NCBI GenBank assembly: GCA_023525715.1
Contig: CM042010.1
Coordinates: 86,361,384-86,425,383 of the forward strand
DNA from: Cichorium intybus
Lineage: Eukaryota; Streptophyta; Magnoliopsida; Asterales; Asteraceae
DNA: 64,000 nucleotides
Reading direction: 5' to 3'
This document shows, in pieces, positions 1 to 12,212 of this stretch. Every line of letters begins with the position of its first letter. The stretch's first letter is position 1. The notes beneath the pieces are model-generated. The model did no database searches. It saw only the letters and a program-made list of their open reading frames with translations, and had not been told where the DNA came from. The position numbers and the translations under genes were made by a program.

Positions 1-416
1 TTTAGAAAAATCATAATTAATTCTAGGAAAATCGTTTGGACCTCAAACCAGTGCACAAAGTTTACAAATTGAGTCTAGTACAATTACCAAAAATAATAGT
101 AAGCTTGAAAATGACATTATCTATGGTAAAAAATGCAATCTTTACTGATTAGTTCGGAATTGACAGATTAGATATTCTGTTTTCAAAAATTCATAATAAA
201 TCATAGAAAAATCGTATAAATACGTAAAATACATCCCTGGAAAGGTATTGAGATGAATGTTCTATATATCAAATAAAAACGTGAATTTAATGGGTTTAAG
301 ATCGGCTAAACCAGTCTTGAACAGACTGATTCTAGAAGGCCTTTAATTTCAACAAAATTATATTATTAAAATCTTTTGTCAAAAGTGTCATGCCATTTTT
401 TATTCAAGAATTCAAG

Positions 417-424
417 TATAAATA
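417..424 (+). promoter_or_regulatory. LTR TATA box
   Basis: TATAAATA is followed by a C-run and an AC-rich stretch typical of an LTR transcription start region. The same box is at 6284-6291 in the 3' LTR, where it could drive transcription into the right flank. Confidence 0.6.
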
Positions 425-1156
425 CCCCCCAAAACATCTCATAAACCACACCAACAAACCTCAATCCAATATATAGAGGTTTCTAAGCACTAGAGTGTAA
501 GAAGTGAGTGAAAGGAAGCTCAAAAGCCTAGCGAAGAAGTTATAGGTTCCGACGACTGGTCATAAGGTAACTACAAACTTTTCTATAGCTTAATTAGGCA
601 TTGTAAAATAGTTTTTGTATTAAGAAGTAGAATATTTAATAAGTATAACATATGTTATATTATACTCATTTCTAACAATAGTAAACAAAAACCTTAAAAT
701 GTCGTTATTATAACAATTTGTAATTCCGAAAATAATACCGATTGATTTACTTACGAGGACGGTGACTAGGCCGATTACTTGGGATCTGGTTGTTGGATTT
801 TCCGAAAGGCTAAAATGCTGAAAGGATCCTGCCACCCCATCTAATCTTCTACCTGGCCGTTCTTTACTTGATAAATCATGGAGTATCATGTTGGAATTAT
901 CGAAGGGTTTAATGATGCGACTATAATATAGTTAAGGATTAAGAAATGATAGATTTATTATTATGTTAACAGTTAAAGTTGAAAGGAAATACGAAGGCGA
1001 GAAAGATAAACGATATAGTCAACTACAATCAGGTGAGTCTTCTCACTATACTATAGGTGATATTGCATGCGTAGGAAGGAAGATAGGTTAGGCTAAGGTG
1101 GTCTTACCTGTTATAATAATTGTATGAATTATTTCTATGATAATGATTGTTTGTGG

Positions 1157-1366
1157 ACGGAACGGGAACAGCCCGCGAGCCAATAGGCGGAACGGGAATA
1201 GCCTGCGAGTCATTAGACGGAACGGGATAGCCCGCGAGCCAATAGGCAGAACGGGAATAGCCTGCGAGTCATTAGACGGAACGGGAAAAGCCTGCGAGCG
1301 ATAAGACAGAACGGGAACTGCCCGTGAGTCTTCAGGCGGAACAGGGATAGCCCGTGAGTCTCACAG
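1157..1366 (+). repeat. 30-bp minisatellite inside the LTR (7 copies)
   Basis: Seven head-to-tail units of about 30 bp share the core GGAACGGGAATAGCC followed by GCGAGYC. Alternate units differ slightly (CCCGCGAGCC versus CCTGCGAGTC), suggesting two-unit duplication steps. The array is repeated unchanged at about 7024-7233 in the other LTR. Confidence 0.9.
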
Positions 1367-1720
1367 ACATATGAATGGTTATTGTGTGTTGTATGTTATG
1401 TGATGGATCGTATGGTATTTTGAGGAACTCACTAAGCTCCGTGCTTACCCTTTCCCTATATAAACTACTGTTTCAGGTACATCAGGTACAATGGATGGCA
1501 AGGCGTGACGTGTATACACTGTGCTGCTTCATTGGAGGACTGTTTTTGAATTAATATTCCGCTATATTGTGATTTCGTTAACTTTTGTTAATCCTGGGGT
1601 GTTTTCATTAAACTTATAAGTTATGGAATTTTATGAAAATTAATTAAGTGACTTTTCTTATATTGAAGTTTTCGTTTAAAATTTTTTAAATTTACTCAAA
1701 AATTTTGGGATGTTACAAGT

Positions 1721-1732
1721 TGGTATCAGAGC
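1721..1732 (+). promoter_or_regulatory. Primer binding site (initiator Met tRNA)
   Basis: TGGTATCAGAGC lies 3 nt after the LTR terminus. This is the usual complement of the 3' end of plant initiator methionine tRNA and fixes the element's orientation as plus. Confidence 0.9.
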
Positions 1733-3455
1733 ACAGCTTGAGAGAATCAGGCTCACTTAGTGAGTTCTGGACTCAAGTTGAGGCTTAAGAGTTTTATTAA
1801 AACATTTTTACGAAAGAAAGATGTTTTATGAAGGGTGAACTGAAGACACAGTGTGTACCGCCAGCCGACGCCAGTATGAGAAAAGGGTTAAGTGTTTAAT
1901 ATTGTGGATGTTAAAAAACATATGGTATATGTTTGTTGAAATGCCTGGTAGAGATCACACATTGTTGTATTATTATCTGCTATTTGCTAATAGAGCTGTA
2001 TGCTAGTGCCGATAGGTTGCTTAGAGATTTCCACTAAGTTGTATACAATATGGACTGAATAGTCATAGAATGTGTGAGTTGGCCTTATTGCATGTTCCTT
2101 GTTTGGTTGTTGCCTTAGGGAAGATTCTCTTATTTGAAAGACTGTTTAGTTTGATATTGTATACAACTACGTTCACGAAACAATCTGTCATCACTGGAGG
2201 AAGTTCTGTCTTAGTTAGAATAGCAGGGTGGGGGTGGGATTCCAAGTATTCCTAGAAGGGTTGACATATGCCTTGTAAGGGCATATGTGTTAAAATTATC
2301 GGTGAGAAGCGAATTGGATATTTCGAGACGCGTCTTGGAACGAACATGGATAGGTGTGGAAGGTAGTAGTAGAGCTCCTACTATCGAAAGCACAGGATCT
2401 GCGTTTGAGTCGGGAGTTCGTCACGAAGGATCCAAGGAGCTGACTATGTGAGTGTCTAGCATAGTCGACTTAAATGCTAGTGTAATGTGGTAAACTTTTA
2501 TCCATTCAATTTTTGAATGTTGATTGTGAGGTTCAGTAGGAACAATTAAGATGCGATCATACCAGTTTGGTTGGACCGATCATGCTTAAGTTGATTACTG
2601 AGCTTAAAGACTGTTGAAAGGTAGAATGCCAAAATGCTATTGTGGTAGCTATTTTCATGCAACTAATGGGCGCACAAGTCAGACAGGGACTAGTGGATGC
2701 AAGGGTGAGTTTTCCAACTCACGGTCAAAGAGGTGCAAGCGGTGCCTGAGATGATGGCGGGTATTTTTGAGTCAACTCTGTATATGCCTAGTGCTGTGTA
2801 ATAGTGGGGCTACCTACCCTTGTATTGATCTTGCTTGAGTGATTGACCAGGTCGTGTGGGTTGAGAGTTTGGATCACTCACTCGTGATTGAGGTAACTGA
2901 CGATAGAGGTGTTGACTAGGGTCGCAAGCGGATGAGTAACATATGGTGGTTGATGTAAACATCTTTACATTATCGAAACATGTTTATTGAGATAGTGTTT
3001 GCCCCCGATGCAAGTTGTTGGCTGAGCAGAGTGGGCTTGTTTTTCGTTCGAGAGTAAGGGCTCGTAAAAAAAAGGTTATAAATCGAATAACCAGACTTGG
3101 ACTTTAGTCCAAGTGGGAGAGGAATACAAAATTTAGGGAACAACATGAATATTATATTGAATCGATGAAATTATTAAAATTATAGTAACACGTCAATATA
3201 TTTAATTCATTACTACAACTTTATACTAATACATTAAGAAAAGTTTACAGAACTACTAACCTAAACCAGAGAATCAGAAAGAAGCGAGAAAAGATCTTCT
3301 ACACTCCACTCTTTGTCATCAGTAGGTCAACTTGTACCTTCTTGAGAATTTGGAAGGGGTATGTATTCAGTTATTGGAGGAGGAGCTCCAAGGTGTGGGG
3401 TCTCGATAGGGTTGGAACCCGTAACCCCATGATTATGGGCTAAAAACTGACTCGT
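1733..3455. other. Non-coding left interior of the LTR element
   Basis: No open frame longer than about 60 codons and no gag, protease or polymerase motif is seen on either strand. The first stretch after the primer site resembles an element leader. The rest may be decayed gag or captured sequence. I cannot assign it. Confidence 0.5.
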
Positions 3456-4875
3456 TTAGGGAGTGTGTAAGTAGGGAAGTGATGAGGAAGGGTTCCAATT
3501 CGGAACCAGTTGGGGGTAGCTATAAGGAGGAAACCAGGCTAGGTTACCTACAGAGCCTCCAAAATTCCCCTCACTCACAGGCTCGAGTAAACCAGGATTA
3601 ATACTACTCATACCAGAATTAGATGGCAGAGATTGCTGCTGTGTATGAGTTCTGGATGAAGTTTCCCCTTTTTCCAGAAATTTTCTTTTCTTATATTCAA
3701 TCTTATGAGCAGCTTGTATCAGTTTCTTTGTGCCGTCTGTTAGACCCGATTGTGATCCTTCAATTATTGCTTCTTTCTCTCTTTTTAGGTTGGGTATTAA
3801 ATCTTTCGATAATCGTGTTGCTCCACTAAACTCGTAACCAAATTCCTGTGACACAAATAACTTTAGTAATTACAACTTTACGATATAAAAAAATGTAATT
3901 CCTTACCTCAACACGATCAATAAGAGTTTGCAGACTCGTAAGTTGTCGTTGGGGCCAATGATTGATACCTAATTCTCTACAACGTTTTTTTAATTGTGTC
4001 GTTCCAATGTTGAGTTCCTCCGCAGCTTTCTCAATTGGTTCGTTAAAGTGTTCAGCTATTATTTCCCTACTTAATAAATGTCTGAAACCCCTTCCACTAC
4101 CACCTACTATGTTTTCTGAACTAGAAGGTTCAAATCTAATTGTATTGTTATCATTCTGGATCATTTGAACATGATCCTGATTTTTTGACCCAAAGATGGA
4201 CATTGATTCATCAAAATTAGTGGCCTCTATCGGTAATAATTGTTGGTTTTCAACTAAAATACCAGGATTTTGAAATCCTTCTAGGTTCCTTTAAATCACC
4301 TGAAGGTGATTTTGGTATTGAAAACCAACCCCAAACTCGGGATTCATATCAATATTGATGTTATCAATCGTCTGTAATTGATTATCATTTTGAATGTCAG
4401 CCATAAATCCTTGATTCATGGGGATGATCTCACTGCTCATTGAGGGTATGTCGATGAATGGATTGTACTCAGTTAGATCATCCACAAATGGGTCTACAAA
4501 TAACACATGTCAAATGATAAAACAAAACAGAATACTTATAAATGGATCATTCAAAAGAATTTAACCTGATAGAAGGCATGGAGTCTGATCAAGTGCAAAG
4601 TCAGATGCATGCACCGGATCATCTGAGTTAATGTTCAACTCGGGAAAAATTTCCGGCTCATCGTGGAGATGCTCTATTGGTAGTATATCTGGAAGACTGT
4701 ACCATAATTCAAAATCAAACAAAACATTAGAAAGGTAATCGAAGTATGGATGATAGATGTCTAGAATGTTAGAGTCACCGAACTCTATTAAGAATTCTTG
4801 GTTTGAAGTACCCTCTCCTTGCGGAAAACCAGGTCCAGGGTTCGACAGATCGCCCATTGAAGATCTGTTTTTCAT
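3456..4875 (-). pseudogene. RWP-RK domain transcription factor (RKD-like), antisense inside the LTR element
   Basis: Read on the minus strand it forms three exons with good splice sites. Exon 1 is 4875-4566 (donor CAG/GTTAA). Exon 2 is 4493-3908 or so (acceptor TTTGTAG, donor GAG/GTAAGG). The last exon starts near 3846 (acceptor GTGTCACAG) and ends at the stop at 3456. All junctions keep frame, giving roughly 430 codons. The N-terminal part is acidic and aromatic, as in RKD proteins. The RWP-RK domain lies at about 4080-3910, with LKKRCRELGI followed by HWPQRQ where the family has RWPxRK. The C-terminal part is a lysine-rich helix and a Ser/Pro/Tyr tail. A TAA at 4291-4293 interrupts exon 2, and the frame continues cleanly on both sides. 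Known family role: DNA-binding regulators, in the RKD group of egg-cell and gamete identity. Function here is unproven; the stop and altered signature residues argue for decay. Confidence 0.82.
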
Positions 4876-5722
4876 GACTCGGCTTTAAATATGAGTTCGT
4901 GATAAGAGAGGACGAGACTGAAAATGAATGTAGAAATGAATGATACTACATACATGTATATATAGTATCTTGCAGCTGGAACCGAAAGGTTACACGGAAC
5001 TAAAAGGACACCTCACGTTTTAATTACCGAAATTCAAACTAACTACAGTAGATGCGACTTTTCACTACCCCAAGTGACATTTTTTCAAAATTCTCTGCTT
5101 GACTCTGGTGAGAACGAGATAATGAAGAGACTCTTGAAATAAAACAAAATTTTATGTCTCCATATAATGGAAATAGTTTAAAGAGTGTTTAGTACTTCAA
5201 AGAAAAAAAAAAAGAACTTACGAAAGATGATGTAAATTTTATATTTTTCGGTGAAACAAAAATTTTTGGAGATTTTACAAATATAGAATTATTTAGCCAA
5301 AAAGTATTTAAAAGAAAATATTGAATTGAGACAAATGTGTGTTGAAATATGCGAATTCATATAAATACAAAATAGTGTTAAAAATTAGGTGTTGCAAGTT
5401 AACTAGGTTAACTATGTATACATGAAGATTAGAAAGTACTAAATATGTACTGTAGAAAGTAGCCGGTCAAGTTGATGTGTGGGACTGTGAGAAACAGTTA
5501 GAGTTTTACATCTAGAGTAACTAGAAGAAAAGAAGTATGGAGTGAATGAGAATAATAGGACCTTAAGCATTATTACAGAGACATGTGAAAGTTGAAGGGA
5601 AAGATAATGAAACCTTGTAAAGGTTCGACAATAAGATGAGGAGGATTTTTGAAGAACATAAGGACTCGATGGGAAATACATAGAGGCGCTCGAGAATGCG
5701 GATTTCGGGACGAAATCCAAAT
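4876..5722. other. Right interior of the LTR element
   Basis: It contains the short upstream region of the antisense gene and, from about 5400, a plus-strand stretch leading to the purine tract. That stretch includes GGACGAAATCC, a sequence typical of the pol end and 3' leader of chromoviruses. No reading frame of substance. Confidence 0.45.
4957..4964 (-). promoter_or_regulatory. TATA-like box of the antisense RWP-RK gene
   Basis: A TATATATA run lies about 85 nt upstream of the minus-strand ATG at 4875, a normal spacing for a plant core promoter plus short leader. If real, the captured segment includes its own promoter. Confidence 0.4.
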
Positions 5723-5736
5723 AAGTGGGGGAGACT
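5723..5736 (+). promoter_or_regulatory. Polypurine tract
   Basis: AAGTGGGGGAGACT directly precedes the TG of the 3' LTR. It is the expected plus-strand priming site and agrees with the orientation given by the primer binding site. Confidence 0.8.
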
Positions 5737-7584
5737 TGTAAGACCCGTATCCTGATTATAACATATACTTAAAATAAGAGTGTTAGGAATTATATGATTT
5801 TTGGTAGTTATAAAGCTAAGAAAAACTTTAGTTACAATTTCATATAAAATCAGCATTTTATGTCATTTTTAGAAAAATCATAATTAATTCTAGGAAAATC
5901 GTTTGGACCTCAAACCAGTGCACAAAGTTTACAAATTGAGTCTAGTACAATTACCAAAAATAATAGTAAGCTTGAAAATGACATTATCTATGGTAAAAAA
6001 TGCAATCTTTACTGATTAGTTCGGAATTGACAGATTAGATAGTCTGTTTTCAAAAATTCATAATAAATCATAGAAAAATCGTATAAATACGTAAAATACA
6101 TCCCTGGAAAGGTATTGAGATGAAGTTTCTATATATCAAATAAAAACGTGAATTTAATGGGTTTAAGATCGGCTAAACCAGTCTTGAACAGACTGATTCT
6201 AGAAGGCCTTTAATTTCAACAAAATTATATTATTAAAATCTTTTGTCAAAAGTGTCATGCCATTTTTTATTCAAGAATTCAAGTATAAATACCCCCCAAA
6301 ACATCTCATAAACCACACCAACAAACCTCAATCCAATATATAGAGGTTTCTAAGCACTAGAGTGTAAGAAGTGAGTGAAAGGAAGCTCAAAAGCCTAGCG
6401 AAGAAGTTATAGGTTCCGACGACTGGTCATAAGGTAACTACAAACTTTTCTATAGCTTAATTAGGTATTGTAAAATAGTTTTTGTATTAAGAAGTAGAAT
6501 ATTTAATAAGTATAACATATGTTATATTATACTCATTTCTAACAATAGTAAACAAAAACCTTAAAATGTCGTTATTATAACAATTTGTAATTCCGAAAAT
6601 AATACCGATTGATTTACTTACGAGGACGGTGACTAGGCCGATTACTTGGGATCTGGTTGTTGGATTTTTCGAAAGGCTAAAATGCTGAAAGGATCCTGCC
6701 ACCCCATCTAATCTTCTACCTGGCCGTTCTTTACTTGATAAATCATGGAGTATCATGTTGGAATTATCGAAGGGTTTAATGATGCGACTATAATATAGTT
6801 AAGGATTAAGAAATGATAGATTTATTATTATGTTAACAGTTAAAGTTGAAAGGAAATACGAAGGCGAGAAAGATAAACGATATAGTCAACTACAATCAGG
6901 TGAGTCTTCTCACTATACTATAAGTGATATTGCATGCGTAGGAAGGAAGATAGGTTAGGCTAAGGTGGTCTTACCTGTTATAATAATTGTATGAATTATT
7001 TCTATGATAATGATTGTTTGTGGACGGAACGGGAACAGCCCGCGAGCCAATAGGCGGAACGGGAATAGCCTGCGAGTCATTAGACGGAACGGGATAGCCC
7101 GCGAGCCAATAGGCAGAACGGGAATAGCCTGCGAGTCATTAGACGGAACGGGAAAAGCCTGCGAGCGATAAGACAGAACGGGAACTGCCCGTGAGTCTTC
7201 AGGCGGAACAGGGATAGCCCGTGAGTCTCACAGACATATGAATGGTTATTGTGTGTTGTATGTTATGTGATGGATCGTATGGTATTTTGAGGAACTCACT
7301 AAGCTCCGTGCTTACCCTTTCCCTATATAAACTACTGTTTCAGGTACATCAGGTACAATGGATGGCAAGGCGTGACGTGTATACACTGTGCTGCTTCATT
7401 GGAGGACTGTTTTTGAATTAATATTCCGCTATATTGTGATTTCGTTAACTTTTGTTAATCCTGGGGTGTTTTCATTAAACTTATAAGTTATGGAATTTTA
7501 TGAAAATTAATTAAGTGACTTTTCTTATATTGAAGTTTTCGTTTAAAAATTTTTAAATTTACTCAAAAATTTTGGGATGTTACA
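5737..7584 (+). repeat. 3' LTR, complete (1848 bp)
   Basis: It runs from TGTAAGACCCG to TGTTACA. TATA box at 6284-6291, minisatellite at about 7024-7233. About 99.6% identical to the 5' copy by eye, indicating recent insertion. Confidence 0.92.
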
Positions 7585-9250
<1,666 letters not shown>

Positions 9251-9686
9251 CAAATTTTGCAGTTCTTTATCTATGAGGTTCGATGGTCATGTTTGTGGGA
9301 GTGGTGTAGGGTATCCACCATGGAATGCTTTTCTAGCACATTTACACATCAAAGCAAACTTACCAGGTTATCATTGTCCGTCCCCCTCTCTATTACACAC
9401 CATTATTTGGGGTTCTTTGGAATTTTCGTTTGTTCAGTTTATATGAAATGTCAACTTAATTAAAGTCAACAAATTTTGCAGTTCTTTATCTATGCGGTTC
9501 GATGTTCATGTTTGTGGGAGTGAAGTAGGGTATCCACCATGGAATGCTTTTCTAGCCATTTACACATCAAATCAAACTTACCAGGTTATCATTGTCCGTC
9601 CCCCTCTCTATTACACAGCATTATTTGGGGTTCTTTCAAATTTTCGTTTGTTCAGTTTATATGAAATGTCAACTTAATTAAAGTCA
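9251..9686. repeat. 219-bp tandem duplication carrying an exon-like block
   Basis: Units 9251-9469 and 9470-9686 are direct repeats with a handful of differences. Each begins with a polypyrimidine/TTTTGCAG acceptor-like end and then CTATGNGGTTCGATG. Short plus-strand frames run through both. No family recognised; it could be a duplicated exon of the same unknown gene as the 8.1-kb fragment. Confidence 0.75.
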
Positions 9687-10169
9687 TTTATTTATCTTTT
9701 GTTGACTCTGATATGTTCTTGGGGTTCTTTTATCAAAGAGGGGGGGCCGGGGGGGGGGGGGGGTGTTGGGGCAACCAGAAGGATGGGATGTTGTAAGGAG
9801 ATAATCATGGCTGTTCTGGAAGTATGCACGAGGAATGAGAGACTTCATGATCAAACTTCTTTTGACGGTTAGTATAATTTTTTAATTGCATCAATTTTAT
9901 AATAACAGTAACCATTGCTTTTCAATTACATGAATTTTTGCAAAAGCATTTTAAGCACCAAAATGATATTCAGTTATTGCAAGTTGCCAAATTGCCCTCA
10001 CCCAGTGGATAAATCTATAAAATAAAATCTTAGTTTTAATTTTTTGGTTTCTTACTAGATTTGGTTTTGAAAATTTTTAAAACCAAAAAAGTTTTAAAAT
10101 TAAATAATTTTAAAGGTTTTAAAATTGAATATCAGTACTTCTCACAATTAACCAAGAGCACAAAAGTTA
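9687..10169. other. Unassigned, with G-rich homopolymer
   Basis: A nearly pure G tract at 9740-9763 (broken by CC) is followed by a short exon-like segment ending at a GTTAGT donor near 9868. The remainder is AT-rich without features. Confidence 0.4.
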
Positions 10170-10640
10170 TTTTTATACATTCGGGAAAGCTTAAACATGC
10201 AGACAACATTTGAAAACTTATATAAAGTAAAGCATGCCTCATATAAATATTAATATATTTTATAGCTTCGGGAACAGTAAATCATGCCTCATATAAATAT
10301 TAATATATTTTATACCTTCGGGAACACTCATATAAATATTAATATATTTTATACCTTCGGGAACAGTAAAGCATGCTCACATTATCTAAAAACTAACTAA
10401 CCTAATATATTAATAGCATGCTCAAACCTCATCTAAATATTAATATATTTATACCCTCGGGAACAGTTAAGCCTGCTCAAAGCATTATAACCAAGACCAA
10501 CTAACCTAATATATTAATAGCATGCTCACACCTCATATAAATATTAATATACTTTATACTTCGGGAACAGTTTAGCATGCTCACATAGTAAAGTAACCAA
10601 GACCAACTAACCTAATATATTAATAGCATGCTCACACCAT
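10170..10640. repeat. AT-rich tandem array with CTTCGGGAACAGT core
   Basis: At least six imperfect units share ATATAAATATTAATATATTT, then TACCTTCGGGAACAGT, then AGCATGCTCAC. Unit length grows from about 50 to 110 bp as an extra CCTAATATATTAATAGC block joins the later copies. Confidence 0.8.
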
Positions 10641-10759
10641 CACACCACAAGCTTACAATCGGGTGGTCCATCAGATCATCACTACTCTGCGGGATCAAAA
10701 TCGCTCAACAATATCATTATCTCACACTCATCACCATTCTTTCCTATAAACCAGGTAAG
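10641..10759. other. Short spacer between arrays
   Basis: Unique sequence between the two repeat arrays; no feature seen. Confidence 0.4.
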
Positions 10760-11990
10760 CGAGTGGTGGCCAAAATAAGCATTTATTTTGATATTTTTTT
10801 CCAGATTATAACCATTTACTTTGTTTTTGATTTGGCGGATTATAGCAATGTACTTTTATTAATGTTGATATTATAGCAGTGTGCTTTGCTTTAATGCAAG
10901 TTGTGCCCAAAACAAAATATTTACTAATTTATGTCCAGATTATAGCATTGTATTTTTTAAATGACACCTTACATAGCAACACACTTTGGTCCCAAAACTA
11001 AACAAAATGGTTACTTTGTCCTTATTTTCGAATTACAGCAATGTACTTCTTTTTTGTCGTTATTTTAGCAGTGTACTTTGGTTTAATGCGAGTTGTGGCG
11101 AAAAGAAGCGTTTACTTTTTTTTTCCAAATTATAACCATTTACTTTGCATTTAGTTTGATATTTTTTCCAGATTATAACCATTTACTTTGTTTTTGAATT
11201 GGCGGATTATAGCAATGTACTTTTATTAATGTTCATATTATAGCAGTGTGCTTTGCTTTAATGCAAGTTGCGCCCATAAAAAAACAATACTAAATTTTGT
11301 CAAGATTATAGCTTTGTACTTTTTAAATGACACATTACATAGCACCATACTTTGGTCCCAAACCCAAAGTATGTTTCTGTTGCTATTATAGCATCCTACT
11401 TAATTTTTTTATTTAATTGTTAGCAGTGATTAGCTCCACTACAAAGGCAGGAAGGTTTCCAATTTTCTTAAGCCACGAGAAAGAGGTAAACACGAATAAA
11501 ACGTTTGCTTAATTTCGGATTATAGCCTCATATTTGTACTTATTTTCGAATTATAGCATTATATTTCTCTTTTGTCGTGATTATAGCAGTGATTTCTTAG
11601 TTTTTTTTTCCAAATTATAACCATTTACTTCCATTATTGTTGTTAGTATAGCATTGTACTTTTTAAATGACACCTTACATAGCAGCATACTTTGCTCCCA
11701 AACCCAAACGAAATGCTTAATTTGTCCTTCATTTCGCATTATAGCAATGTACTTCTATTATTCTCGTAATTATAGCAGTGTACTTTGCTTTAATGGGAGT
11801 TTTGCCAAAAAAATATCATTACAAATTTTTGTCCAGATTATAGCATTGCACTTTTTAAATGACACCTTACATAGCAACATACTTTGGTCCCAAACCCAAA
11901 CAAAATGCTTAATTTGTCCTTATTTTCGCATTATAGCAAAGTACTTGTATTACTCTCGTAATTATAGCAGTGTACTTTGTTAAATAAGGC
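10760..11990. repeat. Degenerate array of TTATAGCANTGTACTTT motifs
   Basis: The phrase TTATAGCANTGTACTTT recurs about every 40-70 bp, interleaved with TTACATAGCANCATACTTTG and CCAAACCCAAA blocks. Higher-order units of about 380 bp are visible (compare 10790-10900 with 11160-11270, and 11650-11800 with 11840-11975). Related motifs recur at 21230-21900. Confidence 0.75.
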
Positions 11991-12212
11991 ATCATCCTTT
12001 TACATTTAACATTAGATTCTACCCGCGTACTACTCTTTTTTGTTTAAAAACATCGTTTAAAAACAGGAAAAAGGAAAAAAATGGGTTTTCAATATCAAAA
12101 AAATCGGAAACTAAAAAATTTGGTAATAACTTGTATTCGTGCATGTTTAATATCTAAGAAATTGAACTACTTGGAAATTTGTTTTCACGTTTGATTTTTG
12201 AATTTGTAGTAA

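Larger units (their letters stand above)
1..1717 (+). repeat. 5' LTR, truncated by window edge
   Basis: It matches 5868-7584 base for base apart from about 7 substitutions. It contains a TATA box (417-424), a 7-copy 30-bp minisatellite (about 1157-1366) and the terminal TGTTACA (1711-1717). By comparison with the complete 3' copy about 131 bp are missing on the left. Confidence 0.9.
1..7584 (+). mobile_element. LTR retrotransposon, Ty3/gypsy (chromovirus-like ends), non-autonomous, with a captured antisense gene
   Basis: Two direct repeats (1-1717 and 5868-7584, about 7 substitutions by eye, no length difference) bound a 4019-bp interior. The left repeat ends TGTTACA and is followed after 3 nt by an initiator-Met tRNA primer site. 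The right repeat is preceded by a purine tract and begins TGTAAGACCCG. No reverse transcriptase, RNase H or integrase motif is visible in the interior, so it could move only with help from another element. The only good coding potential inside is an antisense RWP-RK gene. The 5' end (about 131 bp of LTR) lies outside the window, so the target-site duplication cannot be checked; the right flank is TTTTT. Confidence 0.85.

Noticed and set aside
620..889. 89-codon minus frame in the LTR, repeated at 6487-6756
   Set aside because: It is duplicated only because the LTR is duplicated; no domain, and antisense to the LTR transcript.
1156..1366. CRISPR-like regular repeats
   Set aside because: Units are contiguous without unique spacers and sit in a plant LTR; it is a minisatellite.
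3390..3432. Possible tRNA or SINE B box (GGTTCCAACCC on the minus strand)
   Set aside because: No A box at proper spacing and no cloverleaf; likely chance.
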